A DNA stretch of 64,000 nucleotides from Dolomedes plantarius (GCA_907164885.2 OU015493.1:54485802-54549801); one strand, 5' to 3'; counted from the first letter of the stretch, positions 36,824 through 49,768 are shown. Notes: generated by a model not told the origin, from the sequence alone. Translations and numbers: made by a program.

Positions 36824-37330
36824 TTACTTTGAACCCAATTGTCGACCGTCTTCTTAATGTTAGTAATAATTATATTAATATGCTTCGTATATTAAGTTTT
36901 CTTTTTAGATTTACACACAATTGCAGAAACCCATTCGAGAAACACGTCGGTGCTCCAATAGGTAGACCAATAAATAGTGTAGTTGAGCCAGACTACACAG
37001 ATGTTAACAAAAATACATTAAGGTTATGGCAAAGAGTCACAAAGTCTGTGCAGCTAGTTTGGAAACGTTGGAAAAACGCCTATTTAAGTCATTTACAAAA
37101 TAGATCAAAATGGGTAATTCAGAAAGATAATATTAGAATTGGATATTTAGTTCTTGTTAAGGAGGACAATTTGCCTCCCTAAAATGGTTAGTGGGTAGAA
37201 TTTGTGAGGTGTTCTTGGGAAAGGATAAAAAGGTTAGAGTTTGCAATCTGAAAACCAAAGCTGGTATTTTTAAAAGGCCTATTGCCAAATTATGTATTTT
37301 ACCTTTGGATTTTGATTCTTGAATTGAAGT
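36799..37330 (+). pseudogene. BEL/Pao integrase C-terminal end
   Basis: Contains NNYINMLRILSFLFRFTHNC (start of the integrase region), then directly GAPIGRPINSVVEPDYTDVN and LRLWQRVTKSVQLVWKRWKN, AYLSHLQNRSKWVIQKDNIR and GYLVLVKEDNLPP. After a stop and shift, KVRVCNLKTKAGIFKRPIAK ends the ORF near 37321. The zinc-binding and DDE core lie in the deleted part between FTHNCRN and GAPIGRP. This end normally binds DNA and closes the polyprotein. Confidence 0.8.
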
Positions 37331-37523
37331 TATTTTATGTATTTTACCTTCGTTTACTTATTGAATTGTAGCTGTTTTAGCATGTTTACTAAGTTAGTTC
37401 TTTGAATTTATTGCATTTGTAATTTTAAATAATTTGACTCTGCTATGTAATTCAAGTGCTTATTGTGTGTATACTGATTATTGTTGCACTGTATTAATTA
37501 TAGCAGTGGCAAGGCGGGCGGTA

Positions 37524-37822
37524 TGTTCGCGCCACTGCGAACTTCGCTTTAACCGCAGGGTTTGAAGACTTCGCTTTAACCGCCAGGAGCTGTGTATAAG
37601 GTTTCTTCTGTGCGCATAAGGTGTTCGTTATCTCGGAATCGTGTGTGATTCATCAGTCGTTGGAATACGCTCTGAAAGAGCAGGTTGTAGTGAATTGGTC
37701 TTCATTTGAGAGGTCAAAATTGTTCGTAATAAAGTGATTTAAAATATCAACTCAGCCTAGTCGTATTTGTTTCCAGGTGGATAATTCCACAGCCAGCTAT
37801 CCTTTAATAAGGAACATAGAGA
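37524..37822 (+). repeat. 3' LTR of the BEL/Pao element
   Basis: Starts TGTTCGCGCCACTGCGAAC and follows the 5' LTR with scattered differences. AATCT follows at 37823-37827. The stretch 37828-38725 beyond it is AT-rich and shows nothing recognisable. Confidence 0.85.
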
Positions 37823-38723
37823 AATCTGTTGATCATTCTTTTCCCCTACAGATGTTGCATATGTTTGTAGGTGAAGAAGTTTTTAATATTCAAATAGAAA
37901 TAGAATTGATATCTCGTATGTATTTAAGAATGCAAAGAAAACTTTTTGAACTGAATATTCATTTTTAAAATAAATTAAATATTACGTTTTCAATTATAAA
38001 AGGAAATTTATATAGCCATAACATGAAATATTCTCGTATTATAAGAAGCAAAATTTTACTATTTATTCATGAACAATATAGTTTATGCATTAAATATTAC
38101 TAAAAATAACGAAATATAGATGATGAAATCAGTTAAATAAGAAATAAGAGATATCTTATTAGTATTTCGCGTATTTTAGATTATAATTGGCTGGTCGTAT
38201 CAGGTTAAACATTGTATTTCATCTGTTATTAATAATTAACTTTGTTTTAATTAATTTTTATTGATTTTGTTATTGTTTATACTTACATGATAAAATTATA
38301 AATTATTGAAATCATTTTAATCTTACGTGGAATATGGTAAACAATTATACCACGATCATAAATTATGTATAATTGTTAAAAAACATTAATTATACATGCG
38401 CTAAGTACACGTAAAAGTACTGGTGTTAAAAAGAAAATACCAAGGTGAATGCTTCGATCTATTTCAAAATTTTGCAAAGCATTGCGTTACGTCTTTATTT
38501 TGTTTCTAAATTTTTTTAACATAACCTATGTAATCATCCAGTTTATCATCTTTCTATACATATCCTTGCAGGAAATTTCACAACAGTTTGTTCCCCTATA
38601 TCAGGGAAAATATCTTACTAGAAGAAAAGTGCTCGCTAATTTCGTTTTTAAAATATACATACAAAATTTACATTTTTAATATACATACATATATTTAGAT
38701 CTCTCTGTCTCTCTCACTCTCTG

Positions 38724-38849
<126 letters not shown>

Positions 38850-38930
38850 GTTGAAAGTGAAAATCCAGCATAAGACATATTACAATATGCAGCGTGTAAC
38901 AAAAACACGAAAAGAAAAAAAATTAAAAGG

Positions 38931-39041
38931 TTTTAGACAGCATCTCTTCATCAGCGGTGGTCGATACTGTCTAAAAACCAATGGATTGTTTCTGATAAGT
39001 ATGATCTAACCAATATACATTCTTAGACACCGAAACAATCC
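38931..39041. repeat. two interlaced inverted repeats
   Basis: TTTTAGACAG (38931-38940) pairs with CTGTCTAAAA (38967-38976). GGATTGTTTC (38983-38992) pairs with GAAACAATCC (39032-39041). Both could form hairpins. No coding and no known element. The rest of 38848-39509 shows nothing recognisable. Confidence 0.5.
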
Positions 39042-39509
39042 ATAGTATCAGAAGAAATGAATAAACAGTTGCTATTGAAACAAAGAACACCAAACCTGGC
39101 GTTAGAGAATATTCAAGTTAAGAGAATTAAACCGCAAGGAGACTGACGTCACAAACCTTGCAACCATGGAGTTAATGGGAACACAGATACACTTACAAAG
39201 GAGACTGTGTTAGTGGACATATAAACCAAAATTAATTATGTATTATTATTATTATAACTTAAGAGTAAAAATATTATTATTAATTATTATTACTTAAGAA
39301 TAAAAATATTATTCATTATTATTACTTAAGAATAATAATATTTTACAACTTAAACTTATTTAATTATACTTATTAAATTTATTACTTAAATAAGTGCAAC
39401 AGATTTAGCTATTCATTAATCTAAAACAACCAATTATGTGTTTGGAAAGTCACTTTAGTAATTTTGAAATTAGTTGCAGTGTCACTTTAGTAATTTTTAA
39501 ATATATATA

Positions 39510-41150
39510 CAGGTGGCTCTCAAAAGTGTTCGTACACTTATGAATTTCAAAAGAAATAGGGGTCTATCCATTTATTAAAATGATATTTCAGGAATGGGTA
39601 TTTAACAATAAGATCTATAATCTATTCTTAACAAAACTACATGAAATATTTTGAAAACATAGTAAAACTTTATTTTAAGAAACCAATAATCCAAAAGTAA
39701 CAAAAACTTTATCCCACAAAAGTCATCGTACACTTGTAAAAAAATCTCTACATATTAGTAAATATTCTAATTTTTCGTTAAATTAATATTAAGTAGGATA
39801 TCCTTTAGCATCACAACAGCTTTAAACGTCTGGGAATAGATTGCTTTAGTTCTTTTGTAATTTTTGCATCAATGTTCATCCATTCATCCATCATAATTGT
39901 TTTTAGTTCGCTTTTCGTGTGAATGTCATGTTTTGTACTCGAACCTCCAGTTCTCTCCAAATATGTTCTATTGGGTTTAAAATCTGGCGATTGAGGTGGT
40001 GTTTCAAAACTTGTGGACAATTATAGAGACACCAGATGCGAACGTTGAGAGCCGTGTGCTTAGGATCGTTATCTTGATAAAAAACAAAGTTGTTTCCAAT
40101 ACCCAAATTTGAGGCTGATAATTTTAAATTGTCTCTTAAAATATTTATAAAAACTCATGATTCATTATGCCATCAATAAATACCAAATTTCCTAGTCCTG
40201 ATGCTGACATGCACCCCCACACAAGGATACCTCCACCGGCATGCTTAACTGTTCCTACTAGTTCTTGTGATTAAGGTCCTCGTTTTTTTCTTCTCCATAT
40301 AATTATACGCCCATCAGCACCAAAAATGTTCATCAGCAAATAAGACATTATTCCAATAGGTTTGGGGCTTATTTATCATTGATAGTGCGAAGGGAAGCCT
40401 AAATTTTCTGTTTTTCCTCACTCACAAAATTTTTCTATGGGCAGAACGCCCATGCAATCCAGCTTGTTCTGAGAACTCGTCAAAAAATTTCAGGTGAAAT
40501 TGAAGTAGAAAATGTTTCATTGAATTCTGCAGAAACTTTACAGCACTCAAACGGGAATTTTTCACAAATTTTCTAATTATAAATCTCTGATCACGTTTTG
40601 TTAACTTTGCCGGACGGCCTTTCTTACCTTGTTTTCGATCCAATTTCTTCTTTAAAGCGTTTTTCACATACTGCACAGTAGAATAGGATAAATTAAGTAA
40701 TTAGCAATATTCCGAACTGATTTACCTCTACTATGATGAAAAATAATCAATTTTCGATGCTGTTGTTGTTTCTTTACGACTACGAGCCATTTTTAAATAA
40801 TAAATAGAATATTACGGAGTAGGCCAAGCAAAATTAAAGCAAACGATATTTTAAATGCCACCACAGTTCAAAATAAAAATAAAGCGCCAGACATTAAGTT
40901 CTAATTATGAATTTATCCGAAAATATTTCAGTGTACGATGACTTTTGTGAGATAAAATTTTTGTTACTTTTTGATTACTGGTTTCTTAAAAATAAGTTTT
41001 ACTATGTTTTCAAAATATTTCATGTAGTTTGTTAAGAATATATTATAGATCTTATTATTAAATTCACATTCTGAAATATTCATTTTAATTAATGGATAGA
41101 CCCCTATTTCATTGAAATTCGTAGTGTACGAACACTTTTGGAAGCCACTG
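39510..41150 (-). mobile_element. Tc1-like element with ~230-bp terminal inverted repeats
   Basis: Left CAGGTGGCTCTCAAAAGTGT and right (reversed) CAGTGGCTTCCAAAAGTGTT continue to match for about 230 bp, including tgttcgtacact and ggggtctatccatt. TA lies on both sides (39508-39509, 41151-41152). The motif TCGTACACT recurs near the inner end of each arm, as in inverted-repeat/direct-repeat type Tc1 elements with two transposase sites per arm. The gene inside is broken. Confidence 0.88.
39811..40790 (-). pseudogene. Tc1-like transposase, DD34E type, broken
   Basis: The start ATG at 40790 opens MARSRKETTTASKIDYFSS before a stop. The next frame gives MQYVKNALKKKLDRKQGKKG with RPAKLTKRDQRFIIRKFVKN (linker and second DNA-binding subdomain). 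The core is degraded. The end reads NNFVFYQDNDPKHTALNVRI (second Asp), then NPIEHIWRELEVRV (Glu), and a C-terminal piece IHTKSELKTIMMDEWMNIDA in another frame. Family identity is clear. Several shifts and a missing first Asp block make it inactive. Confidence 0.85.
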
Positions 41151-41164
41151 TATATATATATATA

Positions 41165-41453
41165 CAGTCAATGCTACAGATCAAAGATAAAATAACGCAA
41201 CGGGCAAAGGAATGCGTTTTCTAAATTTTACACCATTTTTTAACGATTTGCTCTCTGAGGGTTAATTATGTTTATTTTTCAACGCTTAACTGTGCTAGTG
41301 AAGTGCAAATGGAGCCCATTCCTTAAGTCAGTGGATTTGAAAATGGGATTGGCACGAAAAATAAAGATGAGCCGTAAGTTAAAATTGCAATAACTCAATA
41401 ATCAGGTTTTGCTATTTCACCGAATGTCTACGTAATATAATACAATATTGAGA
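41165..41453 (+). repeat. repeat family E, copy
   Basis: Begins CAGTCAATGCTACAGATCAA only 14 bp after the Tc1 end, in a TA tract, and matches 33388-33687. The following 41454-42032 has no recognised feature. Confidence 0.7.
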
Positions 41454-42032
41454 TTATATATATACATACTTATATATAAAAATAACAATAATATTTTCGG
41501 AAAGAGTGCGTCGTACTAGCAATATATGCCAGCCCGAACTAATTATCACGCCAGTGTATCTGTAAATTTTGAGACCATAAAAATAAAACAAAATTTTTTT
41601 ACGAACGAACGATGTTCTGAGATTTGGAGTCAATACATGCCTAAATCCCAAAATAATAGGATTAATCTCAGCTAATTGGATCCTAGATAATAATACTCAT
41701 CTATAAGCCCTTTTTGAATTCTTTTTTTAAAAATTCATTATCCGGGTCCTTTAAGGACGAATATTTCAGCATTATCATCTTATCACATAAAAATGGTGTA
41801 CGGTTTAACGCATTTCTACGCCAAGAAAAGCCCACAATTTCCACGAGATTTTCTTGTACTTTTGTTGCTTTAAGTACTATTGCAATAAAATAATAAAGTA
41901 CATAACATAGTTATGTGCTTCGAACGCCATATGTCAGTTTTCTCCACACCAGAGCAATTTTTCCGTCGAATTCGACGAGTACCGAGGTAGGGTTGTATAT
42001 ATATCATATATATATAATATATATAATATATA

Positions 42033-42212
42033 CAGTGAAACTTCTCCATGGCTGGCCAGTAATGATTCCGAAAACAAGTGTCCGTTTTAAGAAGTGGCTG
42101 TGGAAAAGAGGTTTCTTCCCCAACATTGGCGTAAAAGACACTCCGAGTCTTTTATCGGTTATGGATAAATATGTCCGCTTAGAAGGTTGGTCGGCTAGAA
42201 AAGTTTTCACTG
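42033..42212. mobile_element. pogo-like MITE, family 3
   Basis: A 180-bp element. It starts CAGTGAAACTTCTCCATGGC and ends with the inverse (GGCTAGAAAAGTTTTCACTG). TA on both sides. Internal GTGTCCG(T)TTTAAGAAGTG is a motif I associate with Tigger-type MITEs. No coding. Confidence 0.8.
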
Positions 42213-42371
42213 TATGTATTTCACTGATTAAGGTTGAGAGGAAAAACTACCGGACATTTAAATCATGAGTTCTATATACTCACTCCCTCATATCATCGGG
42301 AAGCATAATTCGTAAAACAATTGAACTTGAGGGGTGATTCCATACCCTGATTGGCTGTCATATTGGCCACG

Positions 42372-42374
<3 letters not shown>

Positions 42375-42417
<43 letters not shown>

Positions 42418-42418
42418 G

Positions 42419-42450
<32 letters not shown>

Positions 42451-42623
42451 GATATATACATATACATATACATATACATATATATATATATATATATTAA
42501 TATATATATATATATTATATAGATTATATTATATATATATATATTACATATACTACATATATATTATATATATATATAATATATCTATATATATATATAT
42601 ATTATATATATAATTATATATAT
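42375..42623. repeat. (TA)n tract, ~250 bp
   Basis: Interrupted TA-rich microsatellite ending at the left end of the next Tc1 element. Confidence 0.93.
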
Positions 42624-42625
42624 AT

Positions 42626-44126
42626 CATACTAGTTATCAAAATTAAGGAAAATCACAAAAATAGGGATAACACGTTCAAACTAGGCCAATCTTTTAAAAT
42701 TTTAATATGTTGTTAAGTAAAAGGTGCTGAACAATACTACATTATGCAAAATAGTGGCGCTGCAGTACGAATACATCATTTGCGAGGAGCAAAAAAGAGC
42801 ATGTCTCAGAGCAAGGCAGTAATTGTTGCTGTGAGGCTGAGATTAGACATCTGGCATAGCCAAATTGGTAACAATGACCTCCAGGCATCATTTGACTGAA
42901 GAACTGCGATGGCGAGCTATTGGGAGACTAGAGGCATGAAAAGTCAGACAGAAGTGGCCAGATGGCTAAATGTGAGTTTGTCTGTTGTTCATAGACTTTG
43001 GCAACATTTCTAATCACGGATTAGGCATCCAGGAGGTTTAGCCAAGGACGGCCATACGCTACGAGTGCCGATAACCGATATTTTCCATTATACGCACGAA
43101 GGAATAGAACGGCAACTCCATCTGAACTCAGTCCTCCCTCGCTGCAAACACCGAAAGGTTGGTATCAATGTCAACCATGCGTAGAAGGCTTCACGAAGGT
43201 GGTCTTCTTTAGAGGCGACCAGCAATTTGCGCGCCTCTCACGTCACGCCATAGGCGCGAACGTTTGCAGTGGGCAGCCAACATGTCCACTGGACGCATGA
43301 TTAATGGAGGGCTGTTCTATTTACGGATGACTCCAGGTTAGCCTCCAAAGCGATAGTAGGCGTATTTTGATTTGGAGAGAACCTGGAACTCGTTTTCATC
43401 CATCACACATCCGTGAAAGAGGTGCATATGGATCAGGCAGTGTCTGTGTTTGGGGTGGAATTTCTTTCGGTGGACTCACAGACCTCCATGACATTCCCGT
43501 GGAAATGTGAATGGTCACCTATAGAGATGACATCCTTGATGCTTATGTGCGCCCTTATGCCGGGGCAATAGTGATGCTTTCGTGCTACAGGACGATAACG
43601 CGAGACCGCACAGGGCTCGCATCGTGGAGGCTTATTTTGAGCAGGAAACACCTCAGCGCATGGAGTGGCCAGCTAGATCACCGGACCTGAATCCTATCGA
43701 GCATGTTTGGGAGGCTTTAGGACAACGTAAAGCTGCTCTTAATACTCCTCCTAGGACCCTAGCCACGACTTCAACTGTTTTGCAAGAGAAATGGCTCTCA
43801 CTTCCTACCGAACTCATAGACCGCATAATTGACAGCATCACGCAACGCTGCTCGCATCACGCATCGCGCATCGCATGCATTGCTTCTCGGAGGAATCATA
43901 TGACATATAAAGGTACTTTTCCTATACCAAAGTGACGCATACGATTTGTTCATTGTATACATATGCAAGTTTCTATAACACCATAATTGTCTGGCGATTT
44001 CTTTTTATGCTATTTTATACCTACCTATGTGTTGTATAATGGTGTATAAGTTTCATTAAATTCTACGCGTAACTTTTTCAGTAACCGCTATTTTTGTTAC
44101 TTTTCCTTAATTTTTGATAACCAATG
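42626..44126 (+). mobile_element. Tc1-like element, decayed
   Basis: The ends carry the inverse pair GTTATCAAAAATTAAGGAAAA (left copy lacks one A) with ACAAAAATAG further in. TA follows on the right (44127-44128) and TA-rich sequence lies on both sides. The element is 1501 bp, with the gene on the plus strand. Confidence 0.82.
42874..43935 (+). pseudogene. Tc1-like transposase, DD34E, frameshifted
   Basis: ATG at 42874 opens MTSRHHLTEELRWRAIGRLE then a stop. The helix-turn-helix continues SQTEVARWLNVSLSVVHRLW. Shifted frames give FTDDSR-like (first Asp), IWREPGTRFHPSHIRERGAY and GSVCVWGGISFGG. The last 118 codons are open: FVLQDDNARPHRARI-type second Asp, PARSPDLNPIEHVWEALGQR (Glu, 34 residues later) and LPTELIDRIIDSIT. 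All family blocks are present in order, so decay is moderate. The product would be non-functional. Confidence 0.87.
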
Positions 44127-44153
44127 TATATATATATATATATATATATATAG

Positions 44154-44207
<54 letters not shown>

Positions 44208-44225
44208 GTAAGTGTGTGTGTGTAT
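44127..44225. repeat. (TA)n-(TG)n microsatellite
   Basis: TA repeats followed by TG repeats right after the Tc1 end. The following 44226-44646 shows nothing recognisable. Confidence 0.93.
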
Positions 44226-44646
44226 GTATATACAACCTATACTATGTCGTTTGCCTGAAAACGGTAGTTTGAAATATGTGAAAGAAACCAATTTTAAAGA
44301 TGTCATCCTTCTATAGCTGGGATAGTTCATTGGCAAAAACTTTGTATTTTGAAGATAAAAATTCAGTCTTTTCCTATCGCAGAATGTTTTTAAAAGAATA
44401 TAAAGAAAATTTATGTTTTGTGAAGGATAACTTAATTTAAAATGGTTAAAGGTTCAGTTAAAGGGTAGAAAAAAAGAATACTACTAATTTCAACTTAAAG
44501 AAATTAATTTCATTTTTTTACAAATTTAATAATTTTCTGAGTAATTTTTACTTGAATTAGTACTTCTTTTAAATCACGTAAAATCGCTCTAACTATGTGT
44601 ATTTCAAAAAAAAAACTTCAATTTTTTTTCCAATGCGGCGTTAGTT

Positions 44647-44840
44647 GTCGTCAGACATTCGCCTATACTACGATGCAATTTCCTCTACCCATTTTATTGT
44701 GGGGGCACCATATAGGCGGACAGCATTACCCCCTATGAAGGGACGACACGAAAGGAGGCATTTTTCGTGGCGCGAAGCCAGGATTCGATCCGAGCACACT
44801 CAGCACCGAAAACCTGCGCGCTGTACCACTGGGCCGCCAC
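44647..44840 (-). repeat. tRNA-derived SINE
   Basis: In minus orientation the head starts TGGCGGCCCAGTGGTACAG (A-box-like). GGATCGAATCC follows about 30 bp later (B box), then a body shared with 26524-26713. This is the best-preserved head in the window. Confidence 0.8.
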
Positions 44841-45099
44841 AAGCCGAACTTCAAAAAGTTGTTTGCCATTGTTTTCAAATGAAGCGTTTGAAATGTAAGA
44901 GCTATTGACGAAAATGTGGAATGGAGAAATATCTAAAAGACGTTTCGCGGTTTACATGCATAATTTTTCAATGTATTCAAAATTTATGAGATGAGGCCTC
45001 AATTTTTTATGTAGAATATATTTGAACACAGCATATCAAGATCATGTGTGACGGATTTTTAAATCTGGTAAACTTCGAGAAGAATCATTATGTTCATGC

Positions 45100-45153
<54 letters not shown>

Positions 45154-45168
45154 TATAATATATATATA

Positions 45169-45686
<518 letters not shown>

Positions 45687-45742
45687 TAGGGCAGATCCGT
45701 GTAGTATGGACCATGTGGAAATTTATCTGTTCACCACTAGAT

Positions 45743-46020
45743 TCCATTGCAGTAAAACAAAAAAAGAAGAGAGCAAAGCTGGACATCCAACAGCGTCGTA
45801 GCGAGGAAAGAGACGTTTGGATAGACGAAGATGACAGAGCGAAAACTTCTGACGCTCCAAGGGTCTCAGTAGGGATATTCCCAGGAACTTCGGCCAGGGA
45901 ACAGCTGCGAATCTACTTACCGAACCTTTTATTTTCTGCGCATTTTGTGGGGAGAGTGCGTAGGAAGACTGGATCAGATGTGGGATATGCTGCTCATGGG
46001 TGCATGAAGCTTACTCCTAC
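45743..46020 (+). pseudogene. jerky/pogo-like transposase C-terminal relic
   Basis: One frame gives KQKKKRAKLDIQQRRSEERD followed by an acidic WIDEDDRAK region. From 45937 another frame reads CAFCGESA, stop, EDWIRCGICCSWVHEAYSYI, which resembles the Cys/His zinc-binding tail (C-x2-C...EDWIxC-x2-C...WxHE) of some pogo-type transposases. The catalytic domain is absent. Identification is from motif shape and the TA-flanked ends. Confidence 0.5.
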
Positions 46021-46132
46021 ATAACCAACCCAATATACTATTATTGTCATGATTGCTGTACTTGAAATAAATTTTCTAAAGCACAGTTATGTGCGTCTGT
46101 CTTTCATTCTATATCATACTTTTTATTCTTGT

Positions 46133-46160
46133 GTAATATGGACCACTTGGTCCATATTAC
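46133..46160. repeat. palindrome of the terminal motif
   Basis: GTAATATGGACCA and its inverse are separated by only CT, followed by another direct copy at about 46173. It may represent extra copies of the terminal binding motif. The stretch 46369-47467 beyond the element shows nothing recognisable. Confidence 0.75.
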
Positions 46161-47467
46161 AAGAACGTATGTGTAATATGGATCACCGACACGAAAATAA
46201 AAAAAAATTATTTCCTGCAACTATTGTATTAATAGTTACAAGAGTACTTTGCCAAGTTTCAACCATGTAGCTGTACAATTGTAATGCAACAAATTAAATC
46301 TTTTTATTTTAATAATTAAGTTTTATGCGCATTCTTGCTTAGGTGGTCCATATTACACGGATCTCCACTATATATATAACGGATATAAAATTTCAGTTAT
46401 TTACGAATATAAATCAGCAGAACTTTTAAATTTTACAACACCTATTTTTAGGTCATGAAGTAATAGGAAAAAACTTCTCACTTTTCAAATTTTATTATTT
46501 TCTTATTCTCACAAATAAATTAAATACCCTGTAAGAAAAGGGAATACGTTATTAATTTACAACACCAGTTGCTCGGTTCTAAATTAGCTCCTGTTAAGCA
46601 CAAATGTAAATCTAGGGTAAAATTATATCATACTTTCAGTGTATATAGTTAAAAAATTTATAGACACCATTTTTAAGATTCGAAACGAATAATTCCTTGT
46701 TTGAGAGCTGGTATAAATATTTCAAATTTGCAAGCCTTTCGCAATTTCCCTATTACTCCAATATGCGCAGGAAATAAAATATTTATCGGATATCACTTTT
46801 TCCTTATGCTTTGTACTAATTTAGACAGAAATCTATCCTTTTAAAATCTAAGAACTTAAAGGAAGAAGCATAACTGTTTGAAATGACAGAAATGCATTCG
46901 TACCGTTTCACAAACCTCATTAAAAGCGTGATTCATCGAGAAAGTACTTTTCGAGTAACTGGAATTCTAAATAAACAAACACTGTGTATGCATACAACTG
47001 AAAGAATGTCTTTCATCAGACGAAGCAGTAATTAGGCCTGAATAATAAGGTACATTTAAAATAGCGTTTGGGTAACAACTTAATGTATTCAAACTACTTG
47101 CAGAATTAAAATTTTTGAGCAACACATAATCTCATTTAGCTAGCAGGAAAATTAAGTCATGCTTGAAGCATTTTTAATTAATATGTTATACATCAGGAAA
47201 TGCCCGATACTTTTATGTCTGGCATTAGAGAATAGTTAATAAGAACGCTGCTAGTTAATATCCTTTTTTGTTTGTCGCAGCTCCTTTATGCTTTAATGGG
47301 AAAGATGAAACGCATAAGATTTCTATGAAATCCATAAATACAGTATAGTTCGCATTCTTTATTTAAGAATTCTTGATTTAAGAATAATGACATTTTAGCA
47401 AAATTTTTGTTCATTTTCGTTATACTTATTACTTGTCACGAGAGTTGCAATAGGAGCGATCATAGCT

Positions 47468-47686
47468 AAAGTGAACCAAGTCCATTTTTGGCCATTTTGT
47501 AGTTTCACTAACATGATACAGTAAAAACATCATATTTTTCAATGCAATAGAGAACCAAGTATGTAGTTTAGTTTTACGTTATTGAAACAGAAAAAAAACA
47601 AAAAACAGTCATTGGTAAATTGATACAGTTGTTCAACTTAGAGATCAGTTTTCTTAGAACTGTCTCTGAAGGACTTGGTTCACTTT
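47468..47686. repeat. candidate MITE with AAAGTGAACCAAGTCC ends
   Basis: A perfect 16-bp inverted repeat at 47468-47483 and 47671-47686. The right side continues outward as ATCTCCCCC, and the left is a degraded match (GGAGCGATCATAGCT). Non-coding. The family is unknown. 47687-48240 shows nothing recognisable. Confidence 0.55.
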
Positions 47687-48240
47687 ATCTCCCCCAATTA
47701 ACATAACATCACTACTGTTCTCAGGTTTTCCCGCAAGGAGTTCAAGTTGCAAATTTGTTAAATTTTAGGAAGCTTACAAGAATAGAAATACTGCAACAGA
47801 AATCACAGAAACAGTAGTAGCTGCTTGCAATCGTATTTTGGGGTGATATACTTTTAGCCCTACAGTTTAAGTCACATGTTAATGGGTGAGATAGAGACGT
47901 GCAAGAATTTAGCTTACGGTTTTTGTTTATACAATAAGTACTGCCTATGGGAAACTGCAAGGGCCTGTGTCCGATTTTGGCTTAGTGCCACCTCAATTTC
48001 CATCGAGCAACTCCAGCGGCGACATCTGGTGGGCTCATACTTTCCACCCATTGAATAGATAGAAGGACTTTCAGTCCTTCGGATTCAACGCCCACGACGG
48101 CTCCAGAGGGTGGGTGGGGATCAGTAGGTGCAATTCCCCCCTCCCCCCAAAAAAACCAATTCCCAGCGATTTTTTTTTTACATTGCCTAAAGCTATATAC
48201 TAAATGAGTTTAAATTTAAAATAAGAGGATGTTTATTTCC

Positions 48241-48257
48241 TACACACACACACATAC

Positions 48258-48300
<43 letters not shown>

Positions 48301-48310
48301 ATATATATAA
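48241..48310. repeat. (CA)n-(TA)n microsatellite
   Basis: Dinucleotide tract. A loosely repeated pair, agagccaacgtt with a following C run and TCTGGA, lies after it (about 48314-48346 and 48381-48413). The rest of 48414-49768 shows nothing recognisable. Confidence 0.9.
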
Positions 48311-49768
48311 CTAAGAGCCAACGTTTCACCCCCCCCCCAAATCTCTGGACTAGATATATATACAACCCTGAGAGCGCGAGAGCCAACGTTGCTCCCCCCA
48401 AATTGTCTGGATGGGAGACGCCACTGATTCAACGGACCCATATCCAGCCTAGAGACGGAGGTATTTCAATGTCTTTCGTTGGGATTCGAACTAACTATCC
48501 CCATTTCGAGCCCACTTGGCTACCCTACAAAACAACTGACTGTGTTTAGAGGACGTTTAAATGTTAATAAGCTTGACAATGACTTCTGCCGAAATCCCGT
48601 AATATGATCCGGTTCCTATATAACGACAAACCCTGTTGTGATCGATTATCACAAATCTTTCATTTTAACCAAAATATGCTCAAAACGAAACCTTAATTTA
48701 TCGCATCTGTTAACAGACAAATATTTTCAAGAAAAAATTATTTTTAAAAAAAAATTCCCATAAAGTGATGCAAAAAGTATTTTTTTTAAAGGGAGAACAT
48801 TGTCATTAATCACTTTTGAAATTCTCATGGTAAAGACAGCCATAATGACATATCACATTCTAAATAAAAAATAGTCTGTTGGTCATACATTTATATCCTT
48901 TTCTCCCTCCCTCCTCCCCTGCCATGAGAAAAAAATATTAATGTTAAAGTCGATGTGTATACCCCTCCCCCTCATACTACCTCCGCGAACGAAAACAAAC
49001 GACAAAAATTTTGTTTATAAATAATGTTAAAGGGCAAATTTTTATTGATTTCAAGCATATTCTCATTTCTTATACGATAAAAATATTTATCAATATTTTC
49101 TTTTGTTAGGAATGATAATTGAAAATGCGATGAAAATATTTTACGCGGCTCTACCCAATGTTCATATAAACATTGAATTTATTTCAAGAAAGATTAATTG
49201 ACAGTGCGAAAACTTTTCAAAACATTTTTAAGTGTTTAGCGATGACAATAGTGTGAGTTTAAAAATAGTCTCTTAAAAATAAGATCACAAAATTCAATAA
49301 AAATACTATGTACTTCGACTAAGCCGGACTGTCAGTTCAGCTCGCTTGTTTTCAGTCTGAAAGATAAGTTAAAGGAAATTTTTGTTTTATTTTAATGATA
49401 CTTTAGAGAATGTGTATTATTGAATTCTCTATTCTTTGCACATGAATGATAACCAAACAATTTTTTTCTAATTTCTAAATTTTTGACAGTAACATTTGTT
49501 AATCTATAAGTACTTGGCATTAAACTATCGATATGTCCTGCTTCAAGAAGATTTTGGCAGGGCATTTAAAAATCGAAAAAGCTGAAAAGAGAGTTAAGCT
49601 TTTGATATTTTCTAACTTGTTGATTTCAAATATACTTGTTGTTATAACTTGTTAATGTTAAAGAACTACGAACTGAAAATTTCCAAGCATGTTCTTTCTC
49701 CATTGCGGCACGCACCTTGACGACTTGGCAATATTAGCCCATCAGCACCGCGAAATCGTGTGAGCTTC

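Larger units (their letters stand above)
33778..37822 (+). mobile_element. BEL/Pao LTR retrotransposon with two LTRs, internally deleted
   Basis: The LTRs at 33778-34077 and 37524-37822 both start TGTTCGCG and are about nine-tenths identical by eye. AATCT lies immediately outside both (33773-33777, 37823-37827), a plausible 5-bp duplication. A purine-rich stretch (AAGGCGGGCGG) precedes the 3' LTR. The 3.4-kb interior has gag and parts of pol but lacks the RT palm end, RNase H and integrase core, so the element is defective. Confidence 0.88.
45689..46368 (+). mobile_element. pogo/jerky-like element with repeated internal motifs
   Basis: Left GGGCAGATCCGTGTAGTATGG and right (reversed) GTGGAGATCCGTGTAATATG are matched ends with TA outside both. 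The motif GTGTA(A/G)TATGGACCA occurs at both ends and three more times near 46131-46186. Plus-strand coding relics resemble the C-terminus of a jerky/Tigger-type transposase. At 680 bp it is non-autonomous. Confidence 0.72.

Noticed and set aside
48061..48087. AGAAGGACTTTCAGTCCTTC hairpin considered as a transcription terminator
   Set aside because: Intrinsic terminators of this type are bacterial. Nothing bacterial is present and no gene ends here.
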